A model generated the notes under the pieces. It was not told where the DNA came from and did no database searches. It worked only from the letters and a program-made list of their open reading frames with translations. Shown one piece after another: positions 16,031-25,362 of a stretch of 64,000 nt of DNA. Each line of letters begins with the position of its first letter. Within the stretch, counting starts at the first letter, position 1. Source of the DNA: Massilia eurypsychrophila (GTDB taxonomy: Bacteria; Pseudomonadota; Gammaproteobacteria; Burkholderiales; Burkholderiaceae_D); contig NZ_PDOC01000010.1 in the NCBI RefSeq assembly GCF_002760655.1, positions 62,001 through 126,000 on the forward strand. Direction: 5' to 3'. The translations under genes and the position numbers were made by a program.

Positions 16031-18760
16031 ATGCAAACGGCCAAATCGATGAGCGCCGTCACCACCACCGCCCCAGCGCTTGCCTCGACCCTGCTGCGAC
16101 GCTGGCTCGGCCGCGGCCTGGAGACTCACATCTCGCTGCCGCTGTTCGCATTGCTATTGTTGGCAGCGATCTGGATGGTTACCATCCATTTCGTTCGCAT
16201 CGAGCACGGTGCCGCCCAGAGCGCGGCGCGCGATTCGGTGCGCGAACAGATCGATACCTATGAAGCCCAGCTGGCTCGCAATCTGGGCGGCATCGACCAG
16301 ACGCTGAAGTTACTCAAGTACGTTGTCGAACTGAAAGGGGCCAGCGCGGCCCTGCCCACTCTGAACGAAAAAGGCTTGCTGCCGTCCGGCCTGGTGTTTG
16401 TCGTCGCCATCGTCGACCGCGACGGCATGGTGGTGGCCAGCAATCCGCCAGCGCCGCTGGCCAACATTTCCGGCCACAGCTTTTTCAGGCCCCACCGCAA
16501 CAGCGACAGCGACACCGTATTTGTCAGCGAGACGCTGCGCGACGCCGGCAAGAACGAGGCGCACATGCATTTCACGCGCCGCCTCAACGACGCCGACGGA
16601 CGCTTCGCCGGCGTCGTCATCGTTCAAGCCGACCCGGCCTACTTCACCAGCGGTTACGAGCGGTCGCGGCAAGGCGAGCGCGGCGCGCTTGGCATGATCG
16701 GCGCCGATGGCGTGGTACGCGCGATGCGCAGCGGCGACACGGTCAGTTGGGGCCAGATGATCAGACTGAGTCCGGTCGAAGGCGCTGCCGCGCCAGTGGC
16801 CAGCCCCTGGGACGGCGTGTTGCGCCACACCAGCGTGCGACCGTTGCACGGCTTTCCATTGAGCGCAATGGTCGCGCTTGACCGTGACGAACAGGCCGCC
16901 CCGTTCGACACGCGCGGGCGCACCTATTTGTGGGGAGCGGCCGTCGCCAGCGTCCTGCTTGTGCTGATCGTTACGCTGGTGTGCGTGTGGTCATGGCAAC
17001 TGACGCGCACCCAGCGCCACAGCAGACGCGCCCAGGAGACCTTTGCCGCCGCGTCCGAGGCGAGCCTGGATGCGTTCTTCGTCATGCGCAGCGTGTGCGA
17101 CGGCGGCGGCGCGATCGTCGACTTCACCATCGAGGCGATCAACGGCCGCGCCGAGCTCCTGACCGGCCGCAGCCGCAAATCGCTGATCGGCACCACCATC
17201 CTCGCGCTGATGCCTAGCTACCGCCACAATGGCATTTTCGACGAGATGGTCGATGTCGTTCGCTCAGGCGGCATGCGCGAAGCCGAGTGGCGCGGCGAGA
17301 CGGCGCGCACCGACAAACTGTGGATGCACCGCCAGGTGGTCGCGGTGGAAAACGGCGTAGTGGCGATCGTGCGCGACATTACTGAACGCAAGCTGGCCGA
17401 GCAGCGCATTTACCATATGGCCCACCACGACGAGCTGACGGGTTTGCCCAACCGCAGCCTGATCCGCGACCGCCTCGACCAGGCTATCCTGCACGCCAAT
17501 CGCACGAGCCGTTGCGTGGTGGTCGCCTTCATTGACCTCGACAGCTTCAAGCTGGTCAACGATGGCCTCGGCCACACTGCGGGAGACGAACTGCTGCAAG
17601 TTGTCGGCGCCCGCATGCAAGGCTGCCTAAGCGCCGACGACACGGTCGGCCGGTTCGGCGGCGACGAGTTCGTTATCATTCTCGCTGACCTCGGCGAAGA
17701 CGCGCTGGCGATCGTGCCGGTGCTTGAGAAGATCCGACAGGCGGTGACGCGCCCGCTGCAGCTCGGCGGTCAGGAAGTGCAAGTATCGTGCAGCATGGGC
17801 GTGGTGATGTATCCGCGCGACGGCCAGGACCCGAACACGCTGATGATGAACGCCGACGCCGCCATGTACCGCGCCAAGGAAACGGGCAATAACCGCTTCC
17901 TGTTCTACACGCGAGAAATGAACGCCAGCGTGGAAGATAAGCTGCTGCTGCTCGAAGGACTGCGCAACGCTGTCGAGCAACAGCAATTTAGTCTGCTGTA
18001 CCAGCCGAAGGTTGATCTGCGCAGCGGCCGCATTTTCGGCGTCGAGGCGCTGATCCGCTGGCATCACCCGGAACACGGAATGATCTCGCCGTTGCGCTTC
18101 ATCGGCCTGGCCGAGGAAAGCGGCCTGATCGTCGCCATCGGCGACTGGGTGCTGCGCACCGCCTGCCGCCAGAACATGGCGTGGCGCGCAGCCGGGCTGG
18201 CACCGATCAGCATGTCGGTCAACGTCTCGCCGCGCCAATTCGAGGAGCTGCGCCTGGTCGAGCGGGTCGCCCTTGCCTTAGAGGACAGCAAGCTGCCAGC
18301 CGATGCGCTCGAACTGGAAGTGACCGAAAGTCTGATTATGCGCGACCTGGCGCAGTCGGTCGGCAAGATGGGCGAACTGAAGGCGATGGGCATTTCGCTG
18401 TCGATCGACGATTTTGGCACAGGTTATTCGAGCCTGTCGGCGCTCAAGTCGTTCCCGATCAGCAGCCTGAAGATCGACAAATCGTTCGTCAGTGAATTGG
18501 CCGACAATCTAGACGACCAGGCCATCGCGATGGCGGTTATATCGCTCGGCCACAAGCTGAACCTGCGCGTCATCGCCGAAGGCGTCGAGACCGAGCAGCA
18601 GCGCGACTTCTTGCGCAGCAACGACTGCGACGAGATGCAGGGCTACCTGTTCAGCCGCCCACTGCCTCCAGACGAAGTAGCGACGTTGCTGCAGGCGCAG
18701 GGTTGGCCAGCCATCAATACGCCGGTTACACTGGATGCTTGCGATGTCGCTGCGCACTGA
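16031..18760 (+). CDS. Membrane sensor protein with PAS, GGDEF and EAL domains
   Basis: A 909-residue inner-membrane protein. Transmembrane helices lie near residues 35-58 and 298-322 and bracket a periplasmic dCache-like sensor. A PAS-like region (about 345-455), a GGDEF domain with intact GGDEF near 540 and an EAL domain with EAL near 670 and DDFGTGYSSL follow. Both domains retain their signatures, so it could make c-di-GMP, degrade it, or both. The preceding periplasmic binding protein is a likely ligand supplier for the sensor. The stop overlaps the next diguanylate cyclase gene by 26 bases, indicating translational coupling. Confidence 0.92.
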   Translation: MQTAKSMSAVTTTAPALASTLLRRWLGRGLETHISLPLFALLLLAAIWMVTIHFVRIEHGAAQSAARDSVREQIDTYEAQLARNLGGIDQTLKLLKYVVELKGASAALPTLNEKGLLPSGLVFVVAIVDRDGMVVASNPPAPLANISGHSFFRPHRNSDSDTVFVSETLRDAGKNEAHMHFTRRLNDADGRFAGVVIVQADPAYFTSGYERSRQGERGALGMIGADGVVRAMRSGDTVSWGQMIRLSPVEGAAAPVASPWDGVLRHTSVRPLHGFPLSAMVALDRDEQAAPFDTRGRTYLWGAAVASVLLVLIVTLVCVWSWQLTRTQRHSRRAQETFAAASEASLDAFFVMRSVCDGGGAIVDFTIEAINGRAELLTGRSRKSLIGTTILALMPSYRHNGIFDEMVDVVRSGGMREAEWRGETARTDKLWMHRQVVAVENGVVAIVRDITERKLAEQRIYHMAHHDELTGLPNRSLIRDRLDQAILHANRTSRCVVVAFIDLDSFKLVNDGLGHTAGDELLQVVGARMQGCLSADDTVGRFGGDEFVIILADLGEDALAIVPVLEKIRQAVTRPLQLGGQEVQVSCSMGVVMYPRDGQDPNTLMMNADAAMYRAKETGNNRFLFYTREMNASVEDKLLLLEGLRNAVEQQQFSLLYQPKVDLRSGRIFGVEALIRWHHPEHGMISPLRFIGLAEESGLIVAIGDWVLRTACRQNMAWRAAGLAPISMSVNVSPRQFEELRLVERVALALEDSKLPADALELEVTESLIMRDLAQSVGKMGELKAMGISLSIDDFGTGYSSLSALKSFPISSLKIDKSFVSELADNLDDQAIAMAVISLGHKLNLRVIAEGVETEQQRDFLRSNDCDEMQGYLFSRPLPPDEVATLLQAQGWPAINTPVTLDACDVAAH

Positions 18761-19862
18761 TCTGACGCGCCTGTTCATCGGCGAAGACCGCCAGTTGCAG
18801 CGTTTGCTCGCCTACTGGGCAGCAACCTGCGCCTTCTACGCGGTATGCATGGTCTTGATGCTGTTGCAGATCCAGAACGGCACCGCTGACCGCGCGGCGG
18901 CCACGGCGCTGATCTGGTTCGGCTCCACCAGCGTAGTGGCATGTTATCTGCTCATCCGCGCCAGCAAGGCGTTGCGCGTCCCGCCGGCGCGACTCGCGGT
19001 GCTGCAGGCGTTCGTCGCGCTCGGCTGCAACGTCGCCGCGTACGCCATATCGGGCCCGATCCGCGGCGCCTCGCTGATGGTGCTGTTGGTAGTGCTCGTG
19101 TTCTGCACGTTTTCGCTGCGCCCGCGCCAGACGCTGGCGCTGTGCGCCAGCACCATCTGCGCACTCGGCATCACGATTGCCTGGATGGTGATCCACGACC
19201 CGCTGCGCTATCCGGCCAGCATCGAAGTGATTCACTTCGGGCTGGCCGCGTCGTCGCTGCTGGCGGTGGCGCTGCTGACCGGCGAAATGAGCAAGCTCAG
19301 GTCGGGCCTGAAGCGGCAAAAGGAAGAACTGCTCGTTGCGGTGGCGACGATCCGCACCCTCGCCACGGTCGACGAACTGACGTCGCTGGCGAACCGGCGC
19401 CACATGAACGAGGTGCTCGGCGCCGAAGAGCGGCGCGAACGCGGCGGCGGAGAGCCGGTCTGCATCGCCCTGCTCGACATCGATTTTTTCAAGAGCGTCA
19501 ACGACCGTTACGGCCACGCCGGCGGCGACGCGGTGCTGCGCACCTTCGCCGCTACCGCGCGCGAAGCGCTGCGCGGCGGCGACGTGCTGGCGCGCTGGGG
19601 CGGCGAAGAGTTCTTGCTGCTGCTGCCAAATACCGCGCTGGCCGAGGCCACGCCGGTGCTGGACCGGATGGCCGAGCGCGTGCGCGCGATGCGCATCGGC
19701 GAACTCGATCGCGAACTGACGGTGACGTTTTCGGCCGGCCTGGCCGAGCGCCACGGCGACGAACCGTTCGCCGACACCATCTCGCGCGCCGACCGCGCGC
19801 TGTACATCGCCAAGGCGTCGGGGCGCAACCAGGTGATCCCGATCGAGACCCCGGCCGCCTGA
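18735..19862 (+). CDS. Membrane-bound diguanylate cyclase
   Basis: A 375-residue protein with about six N-terminal hydrophobic segments (roughly residues 20-195), forming a MASE-like integral membrane sensor, then a GGDEF domain with LTSLANRRHMNE and the active-site loop WGGEEFLLLLP near residue 288. It converts two GTP to c-di-GMP. No inhibitory RxxD site stands out. The start at 18735 overlaps the GGDEF-EAL gene by 26 bases; an alternative ATG is at 18744. It is the last gene of the porin-c-di-GMP cassette and ends at a long hairpin. Confidence 0.9.
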   Translation: MLAMSLRTDLTRLFIGEDRQLQRLLAYWAATCAFYAVCMVLMLLQIQNGTADRAAATALIWFGSTSVVACYLLIRASKALRVPPARLAVLQAFVALGCNVAAYAISGPIRGASLMVLLVVLVFCTFSLRPRQTLALCASTICALGITIAWMVIHDPLRYPASIEVIHFGLAASSLLAVALLTGEMSKLRSGLKRQKEELLVAVATIRTLATVDELTSLANRRHMNEVLGAEERRERGGGEPVCIALLDIDFFKSVNDRYGHAGGDAVLRTFAATAREALRGGDVLARWGGEEFLLLLPNTALAEATPVLDRMAERVRAMRIGELDRELTVTFSAGLAERHGDEPFADTISRADRALYIAKASGRNQVIPIETPAA

Positions 19863-19868
19863 AAAACC

Positions 19869-19930
19869 GGTGTCAGGTCTGACATTCGGACATTTTCCAG
19901 CTGAAATGTCCGAATGTCAGACCTGACACC
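19869..19930. repeat. Long hairpin of the CAGGTCTGACATTCGGACA family between convergent genes
   Basis: Two arms of 27 bases (19869-19895 and 19904-19930) are perfect inverted copies around an 8-base loop. The element starts 7 bases after the cyclase gene stop and ends 6 bases before the LOG gene stop on the other strand. Its position suggests a shared two-way transcription end. Confidence 0.88.
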
Positions 19931-19935
19931 TGCTG

Positions 19936-20475
19936 TTAGCTCGCTTGCAGGCGCCGCACGATCGCTTCCGGCGTGGACTCGACCAGCATCAGGGCGGCAT
20001 GCTCGGCGCGCACGAAGCCTTCGGCCCGCAGGTGGCCGATGAAGCCGACCAGCCCATCGTAGAAGCCGTTCACGTTGAGCACGCCGACCGGCTTGGCGTG
20101 GATGCCGAGCTGGGACCAGGTCAGCATCTCGAACAGTTCTTCCAGCGTGCCCATCCCGCCCGGCATGGCGATGAAGCCGTCCGACAGCTCCGACATCATC
20201 GCTTTGCGCTCGTGCATGTCCTTGACGACGAACAGACGCGTCAGGCCGGTGTGGCCGACCTCGCGTTCGACCAGCGCGCGCGGAATCACTCCGGTCGCTT
20301 CGCCGCCGAGGCGCAGCACTTCGTCGGCCAGCACCCCCATCAGGCCGACGTTGCCGCCGCCGTAGACCAGGCCGATGTTATGCGACACCAGCACCTGCGC
20401 CAGCGCGCGGGCGGTGTCGGCGTACAGCGGGTCGGCGCCAGGCGAGGCGCCGCAATATACACAGATCGACTTCAT
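19936..20475 (-). CDS. LOG family protein (putative cytokinin riboside 5'-monophosphate phosphoribohydrolase)
   Basis: A 179-residue cytosolic protein opening MKSICVYCGASPG, with LVYGGGNVGLMGVLAD and the family signature PGGMGTLEELFE. LOG proteins release free bases from nucleotide monophosphates; many bacterial members were mislabelled lysine decarboxylases. The length is standard (TIGR00730 type). It lies 7 bases downstream of the TPR gene and is probably in the same leftward transcript. Confidence 0.92.
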   Translation of the reverse strand: MKSICVYCGASPGADPLYADTARALAQVLVSHNIGLVYGGGNVGLMGVLADEVLRLGGEATGVIPRALVEREVGHTGLTRLFVVKDMHERKAMMSELSDGFIAMPGGMGTLEELFEMLTWSQLGIHAKPVGVLNVNGFYDGLVGFIGHLRAEGFVRAEHAALMLVESTPEAIVRRLQAS

Positions 20476-20482
20476 CGTTTCC

Positions 20483-21259
20483 CTATCCGTTGTCCAGCTG
20501 CGCCCTGGCCGCCTCGACTTCGAGGCGCTCCTTGGCGTCTTGCGGCGCCAGCGCCGCCGCGTCCTTGAGCAGCCTGGCCGCTTGATCCATTTTCTTGCGC
20601 CCTTCCAGCAGCATCAGCGCGTTGGCGTATTCGATGCGGGCCGCGGCCGACGCCGGATTGAGCGCCAGCGCCTGCTGGAATGCGCGGTAGCATTCGTCCT
20701 TGCGGGCGCCGTAGGTCAGGCCGCCGATCATGGCGCCGACGCTGCCGATGATCTCGGCGTGATAGGCGCCCAGCGCGGTATGCGCATCGGCGTGGCCGGG
20801 CGCGAGCGCGATGGTGCGGTCCAGGCAGTTGCGCACCTTGGTGCCGATGCCGTGGGTGAGCGCCTTGACGATCGAGATGCGCTGGAAGTAGCGCCCCATC
20901 GCATACGCCTGCCAGTAGTAGCCGGCCGGTTTGTCGGGCTGCTCGGCCTGGTGGCGCTCGCAGCGCTCGGCCACTTCCTCGAACAGCGCCAGCTGCTTCT
21001 TTTCGCTCGGCTCGAGGTAGTTGGCGTGGGTGCAGGTGGCCTTGTGGGCGACCGAGTAGCCGTCGATGCCGGCCGACAGGCCAAGGCGCATCGCCTGTTC
21101 GAACTGGCCGCCGTGGAAGGCGATCCAGGCGTCCACCAGCACCGCCTTGACGGGAAACGGCTCGGCGTCGCCGACATGCAGGCGGCTCCATGCCGCCTTC
21201 AACGACACGGCGTCGTGGACGTAGGCGTCATCAGGGTGCGGAAATGCGGTCCATGCCAT
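20483..21259 (-). CDS. TPR-repeat protein
   Basis: A 258-residue, all-helical protein without a signal peptide. TPR-like units are visible around AWIAFHGGQFEQAMRLGLSA, LAPGHADAHTALGAYHAE and FQQALALNPASAAARIEYANALML, with conserved small and aromatic residues. TPR proteins mediate protein interactions; no partner can be named. It lies between a TetR regulator upstream and the LOG gene downstream on the same strand. Confidence 0.75.
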   Translation of the reverse strand: MAWTAFPHPDDAYVHDAVSLKAAWSRLHVGDAEPFPVKAVLVDAWIAFHGGQFEQAMRLGLSAGIDGYSVAHKATCTHANYLEPSEKKQLALFEEVAERCERHQAEQPDKPAGYYWQAYAMGRYFQRISIVKALTHGIGTKVRNCLDRTIALAPGHADAHTALGAYHAEIIGSVGAMIGGLTYGARKDECYRAFQQALALNPASAAARIEYANALMLLEGRKKMDQAARLLKDAAALAPQDAKERLEVEAARAQLDNG

Positions 21260-21274
21260 GGCGGTCTCCTTGGG

Positions 21275-21940
21275 TCACTTCAGTTTTTTCAGGTATTCCT
21301 GCGACAGCTTCTCGAACAGCGTGTGGGTGTCGCCGCGCAGGTACGGGCCGACCAGCGAGAGCACCTGGAAGCAGCCGCGCGCGAGCGCATCGGCCATCGC
21401 CTGCTGCTCGGTGTAGTTGCGCGGGTTGCGCACGTATTCGTACGACAGCCAGTAGGTCGCCACCACCACCATGTTGGTGGCCATCGCGTCGATCTGGGCG
21501 TCGGACGCTTCCAGCGACTGCTCGGTGCGCAGGTCGAGGCACAGCTGCTTGGCGACCTTGATCTTGTGCGCCAAAATCAGCTTGAAGTGCAGTTCGAGCT
21601 TGCGGTTGCGCGACAACAGGTCGTTCAGGTCGCGGTAGAAAAAGCGGTAGCGCCAGATCAGCTCGAACATCAGGTGCAGGTACAGCCAGACGTCCTCGAT
21701 GTTCGAGCGGCGCCCTTCCGGCACCGTCAGGATGCGTTCGATCTCGGCTTCGAACTTGACGAAGATCGAGTTGACGATGTCGTCCTTGTTGCGGAAGTGA
21801 TAGTACAGGTTGCCCGGCGAGATATTCATCTCTTCGGCAATGACCGTGGTCGTGATGTTCGGCTCGCCAAACTCGTTAAACAGCCGCAACGACAATTCGA
21901 GGATGCGTTCGCGGGTGCGGCGTGGAGCTTTCTGGAGCAT
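21275..21940 (-). CDS. TetR/AcrR family transcriptional regulator
   Basis: A 221-residue regulator with an N-terminal DNA-binding helix-turn-helix (RILELSLRLFNEFGEPNITTTVIAEEMNISPGNLYYHFRNKDDIV) and a large helical ligand-binding domain rich in aromatic residues. The C-terminal half matches TetR members with a DUF6285/TetR_C-like pattern, but the ligand is unknown. The TPR and LOG genes are downstream at 16 and then 7 bases and may be its targets or simply its operon. Confidence 0.88.
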   Translation of the reverse strand: MLQKAPRRTRERILELSLRLFNEFGEPNITTTVIAEEMNISPGNLYYHFRNKDDIVNSIFVKFEAEIERILTVPEGRRSNIEDVWLYLHLMFELIWRYRFFYRDLNDLLSRNRKLELHFKLILAHKIKVAKQLCLDLRTEQSLEASDAQIDAMATNMVVVATYWLSYEYVRNPRNYTEQQAMADALARGCFQVLSLVGPYLRGDTHTLFEKLSQEYLKKLK

Positions 21941-21994
21941 GGCGGGCGACGTGGGTTTTTACTCCCCAAAGCATAACACCGAATGGGCGCCAAA

Positions 21995-22771
21995 CTAAGC
22001 GGCGCGGCGCGCCTGCACCGCGAAACCTTCACGCACCGCGGCGCGCAGTTCGGCGCCATCCCACGGCTTTGGAAAGCAGCGGTCGATGTCGCCGCGCTCG
22101 ATCGCCAACGTCACCGCGGCCGAATCGGCCAGCGCGGTGAGCATGATGCGGTAGCAGTGAGGACGCAGCTGGCGCGCGCGCTCGAAGAACGCGGTGCCGC
22201 TCATCAGCGGCATGCACTGGTCGCAGGCGACCACCTGCACCGAGCCGCCGGCGACCAGGGCGATGGCGTCGGCCGCGTTCGAGGCCGACACGATCGTGTA
22301 GCCGTCCTGCGCCAGGAAGTCGCGCAGGATCTCGACCATGAAGGGGTCGTCGTCGACGATCAGCAAGGTGCCGGCGGCCGGCGCGTCAAGGGGAAACGGC
22401 GCTACCAACGGCACGAGAAACGGCCCCAGCTCGCCGACAAACTGCTCCGGCTCGATCGGCTTGCCGATGTAGCCGTCGAAGCCGGCGGCGAGCAGGCGCT
22501 CGCGGTCGCCCAGCATGGCCAGCGCCGTCACCGCCAGCACCGGCGTGCGGCGCAGTTGCGGGTCGGCCTTGAGCTGCGCGACCACGCCGTAGCCATCGAG
22601 CTTGGGCAGGTGGACGTCGCATAAAATCAGGTCGGGCAATTCGGCTTGCGCCAGCCGCACCCCCGACTCGCCATCGAAGGCCATCAGCGGCGTGTGGCCG
22701 AAGGCGCTCAGCAGATAGGACATCAACTCCATGTTGGTGGGGTTGTCTTCGATGATAAGAATGCGCGCCAC
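21995..22771 (-). CDS. Response regulator with two receiver domains and no output domain
   Basis: A 258-residue cytosolic protein made of two REC domains. REC1 (about 1-120) has IIEDN, phospho-acceptor Asp in LILCDVHLPKLDG and Lys in YIGKPIEP. REC2 (about 135-250) has IVDDD, VACDQCMPLMSG and FPKPWD. Both keep their acidic pockets and Lys, so both could be phosphorylated. There is no DNA-binding or enzymatic domain and no adjacent kinase, so it probably acts through protein contacts or as a phosphate sink. Confidence 0.9.
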   Translation of the reverse strand: MARILIIEDNPTNMELMSYLLSAFGHTPLMAFDGESGVRLAQAELPDLILCDVHLPKLDGYGVVAQLKADPQLRRTPVLAVTALAMLGDRERLLAAGFDGYIGKPIEPEQFVGELGPFLVPLVAPFPLDAPAAGTLLIVDDDPFMVEILRDFLAQDGYTIVSASNAADAIALVAGGSVQVVACDQCMPLMSGTAFFERARQLRPHCYRIMLTALADSAAVTLAIERGDIDRCFPKPWDGAELRAAVREGFAVQARRAA

Positions 22772-22827
22772 GGGGATCCTGGAACTGGGAACGGACCTTC
22801 AGCTTACCTGCGCAGCTGCGGTCTTGT

Positions 22828-23757
22828 CTACGCCGCCGTGACGATCTCGCGCATCACCATCGCCAGCACGCGGCGGTTGCGTCCCAGCGCGACGTGGCCG
22901 ACGCCGCCCAATTCGACATTGCGCGCCCCTTCCAGCCGGCTCGACGTCTGCGGCGAGATGATGTTGTCGTGGTGGGTGTAGATCGACGTGATCAGCGCGC
23001 GGGTGGCATCGCTTTCGCTGGCGGCGAGCTGGCACAGCCAGTCGTTTTCGGTGCCTTCGGCAGCGCTGGCGCGGCGCATCTGCGCGGCGTTCTGGCCAAG
23101 CCCGAAACTGGCCAGGCAGGTGCCGTGGTGCGGCGTGCCGAGCGTGATGACGCGCGCCACCCGCGCGGCGCCGTGGCGGCGCATCCACGCGCGCGCGACC
23201 AGGCCGCCCATGCTGTGGGCGACGATCACCAGCTGCGGCGCGCCGGTGCGCTCGCACAGCTGTTCGACGGCGCGCTGCACCAGCGGCGCGTAGTCGTCGA
23301 TGGCGCCGGCGATCGGCTCGAGGTCGAGCGTGGCGTAGCTGATGCGGGCGGCGTCGAGGCGCGGCGCCAGCGCGCTCCAGTAGCCGCTGTTGCAGCCGTA
23401 ACCGTGCAGCATCAGCACCGGCGGCGCGGTCGATTCGGCGAACACCACTTCGCGCGCCAGCGCGCGCGGCATGGTCCACGACGACTGCAGCATCGACGCG
23501 GTGAATTCTTCGCCGAACAGCCGCAGCCACCCGCGGCCGCCGAGCCGGAAGCGCTGTGGCGTGGCGCTGGCCGAGCGGCTGGCGAGGCGGAAGTTGTTGG
23601 CGTTGATCAGCAAGCGCACCAGCAGGACGGCGGCAAGGCCGGCGGCCAGGCCCGCCCAGCGGTTCCAGCCAAGCCAGCTGACCGCGGCCGCGCCGATGCC
23701 GAGTGCGGCCACGACCTGCACCAGCAGCAGCAACCGCAGCAGCGAACGGGCGCGCAT
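22828..23757 (-). CDS. Membrane-anchored alpha/beta hydrolase (esterase/lipase)
   Basis: A 309-residue protein with two hydrophobic N-terminal segments (about 5-28 and 33-52). The alpha/beta hydrolase domain shows VLMLHGYGCNSGYW (oxyanion hole), IVAHSMGGLVAR (nucleophile Ser) and GVGHVALGRNRRVL (catalytic His). It resembles triacylglycerol-lipase-like bacterial esterases. Its start is 3 bases from the stop of the GMC oxidoreductase gene, so it is the third gene of a leftward operon. Confidence 0.85.
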   Translation of the reverse strand: MRARSLLRLLLLVQVVAALGIGAAAVSWLGWNRWAGLAAGLAAVLLVRLLINANNFRLASRSASATPQRFRLGGRGWLRLFGEEFTASMLQSSWTMPRALAREVVFAESTAPPVLMLHGYGCNSGYWSALAPRLDAARISYATLDLEPIAGAIDDYAPLVQRAVEQLCERTGAPQLVIVAHSMGGLVARAWMRRHGAARVARVITLGTPHHGTCLASFGLGQNAAQMRRASAAEGTENDWLCQLAASESDATRALITSIYTHHDNIISPQTSSRLEGARNVELGGVGHVALGRNRRVLAMVMREIVTAA

Positions 23758-23760
23758 GGC

Positions 23761-25362
23761 CTAGGCCTTGGCGAGGACCCGCGCCAGCGCGTCGGCCAAC
23801 CGCGCCGTGACGGCATAGATGGTCAGCTGCGGATTGGCGCCGATCGACGTCGGAAACAGCGAGCCGTCGTGCACCGACAGGTTGCGCACGCCGTGGTAGG
23901 ATCCGTCGGGGCCGGTGACGCCCAGGCGCGGGTCGGGCGACATGCCGCAGCCGCCCATCACGTGGGCCGACACCAGGCGCGTGACGTGGCTGCGGTACGG
24001 CAGACCGGCGATGCCCTGTTTCGCCGCGGTCCAGCTGGTGTAGTTGGCGGCCATCTCGTGCATCGGCTGCACCGATGTGGCGCCGGCGGCGAACTGGACT
24101 TCGGCCATCGACAACATCGCCCGGCGAACGCCGTCCCACACGTAGGGCGTGACCGGATAGTCGAGCACCGGCGCGCCGTCGGCCTGCAAGGCGACGCTGC
24201 CGCCGGCCGATTCTGCGTGAAAGCCGTCGCGCAGCAGCGCCAGCAAGGCATGCACGTGCGGGAACTGCTGCATCATCTGCGCGTGCGCCTGGCCGAAGCC
24301 GGCCAGGGTGGTGGCCAGCAGCAGCGGGTGCAGCGGCGGCGCTTCGAGCTTGTAGCCGATGGCGCCGCCGAGCGGCACGCTGTCGAGAAAATGGTCCGAA
24401 TAGATCGTCTGCGGCGCGCCGGCGTAGCCGTCGACGCGCTGCTTGAAGACGGCGCCCGACACCGCCGTCGGGTGCAGGAAGGTGCGCCGGCCGAGCAGGC
24501 CGTGCGGATCGGGCGCCCTGGAACGCAGCAGCAAGCCGGGCGAATTGATGGCGCCGCCGGCGACGACGAAGTGGCGCGCGCGCAGCACGACGGTGTGGCC
24601 GGTCGGCGCCAGGCCGTCGGCGCCGAGCGCGCTGCACACCAGGTGATCGACGGCGTCGCCGCGAAACACCAGCCGTTCGGCGCGCATGCGGGTGATCAGG
24701 GTGGCCTTGTGGTCCAGCGCCGACGGGATGGTGGTCACCAGCATCGACTGCTTGGCGTTGGTCGGGCAGCCCATGCCGCAGTAACCGAGGTTCCAGCAGC
24801 CCTTGACGTTGCGCCGGATCGCGCCGGTGGCGATGCCCAGCTTTGCGGCGCCGCGCCGCAGCAGGTCGTTGTTTTCGTTGGGTGGCGTCAGCGACGGCGC
24901 GACACCGAGGCGCTCTTCCATGCGGGCAAACCACGGCGCCAGCACGGCGCTGGAGTAATCGGCCAGGCCGAAATGCTGCTGCCAGTGGGCCAGCGTGGCG
25001 TCGGGCGTGCGAAAGCTCGACGTCCAGTTGACGGTAGTCGAGCCGCCGACGGTGCGCCCCTGCAGGATGTTGATCGCCTTGTCGCGCGTCTTGCGCGCGG
25101 CCGACTCCTGGTACAGCGCCGGATAGGCGTCCGCTTCGCGCATCTTGAAGTCGCTGGAGGACTTCAGCGCGCCCTCCTCGACGATGACCACTTTGAGGCC
25201 CGCCTGCGCGAGGATCTCGGCGCTGACGCCACCGCCGGCGCCGCTGCCGACGATGACGACGTCGGCCTCGATGGTGCGGCCGGCCGCGAGCCGCGCGCCG
25301 TCGATGACGTCCCAGCCGCGCGCCAGGCCGGCCTGGATCGGATCGGCAATCGGGCTGCTCAT
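23761..25362 (-). CDS. GMC family oxidoreductase (FAD-dependent)
   Basis: A 533-residue flavoprotein. The dinucleotide-binding motif VVIVGSGAGGG lies at about residues 35-45, with VVIVEEGAL following. QGRTVGGSTTVNW marks FAD contact, GYCGMGCPTNAKQSML is a cysteine-rich segment, and the C-terminal HVMGGCGM carries the active-site His region. It belongs to the glucose/gluconate/sorbitol or cholesterol-oxidase-like GMC branch; the substrate is unknown. The start overlaps the stop of the Tat-exported small subunit gene as ATGA, so translation is coupled and the two form a dehydrogenase complex, usually periplasmic with a c-type cytochrome. Confidence 0.9.
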   Translation of the reverse strand: MSSPIADPIQAGLARGWDVIDGARLAAGRTIEADVVIVGSGAGGGVSAEILAQAGLKVVIVEEGALKSSSDFKMREADAYPALYQESAARKTRDKAINILQGRTVGGSTTVNWTSSFRTPDATLAHWQQHFGLADYSSAVLAPWFARMEERLGVAPSLTPPNENNDLLRRGAAKLGIATGAIRRNVKGCWNLGYCGMGCPTNAKQSMLVTTIPSALDHKATLITRMRAERLVFRGDAVDHLVCSALGADGLAPTGHTVVLRARHFVVAGGAINSPGLLLRSRAPDPHGLLGRRTFLHPTAVSGAVFKQRVDGYAGAPQTIYSDHFLDSVPLGGAIGYKLEAPPLHPLLLATTLAGFGQAHAQMMQQFPHVHALLALLRDGFHAESAGGSVALQADGAPVLDYPVTPYVWDGVRRAMLSMAEVQFAAGATSVQPMHEMAANYTSWTAAKQGIAGLPYRSHVTRLVSAHVMGGCGMSPDPRLGVTGPDGSYHGVRNLSVHDGSLFPTSIGANPQLTIYAVTARLADALARVLAKA

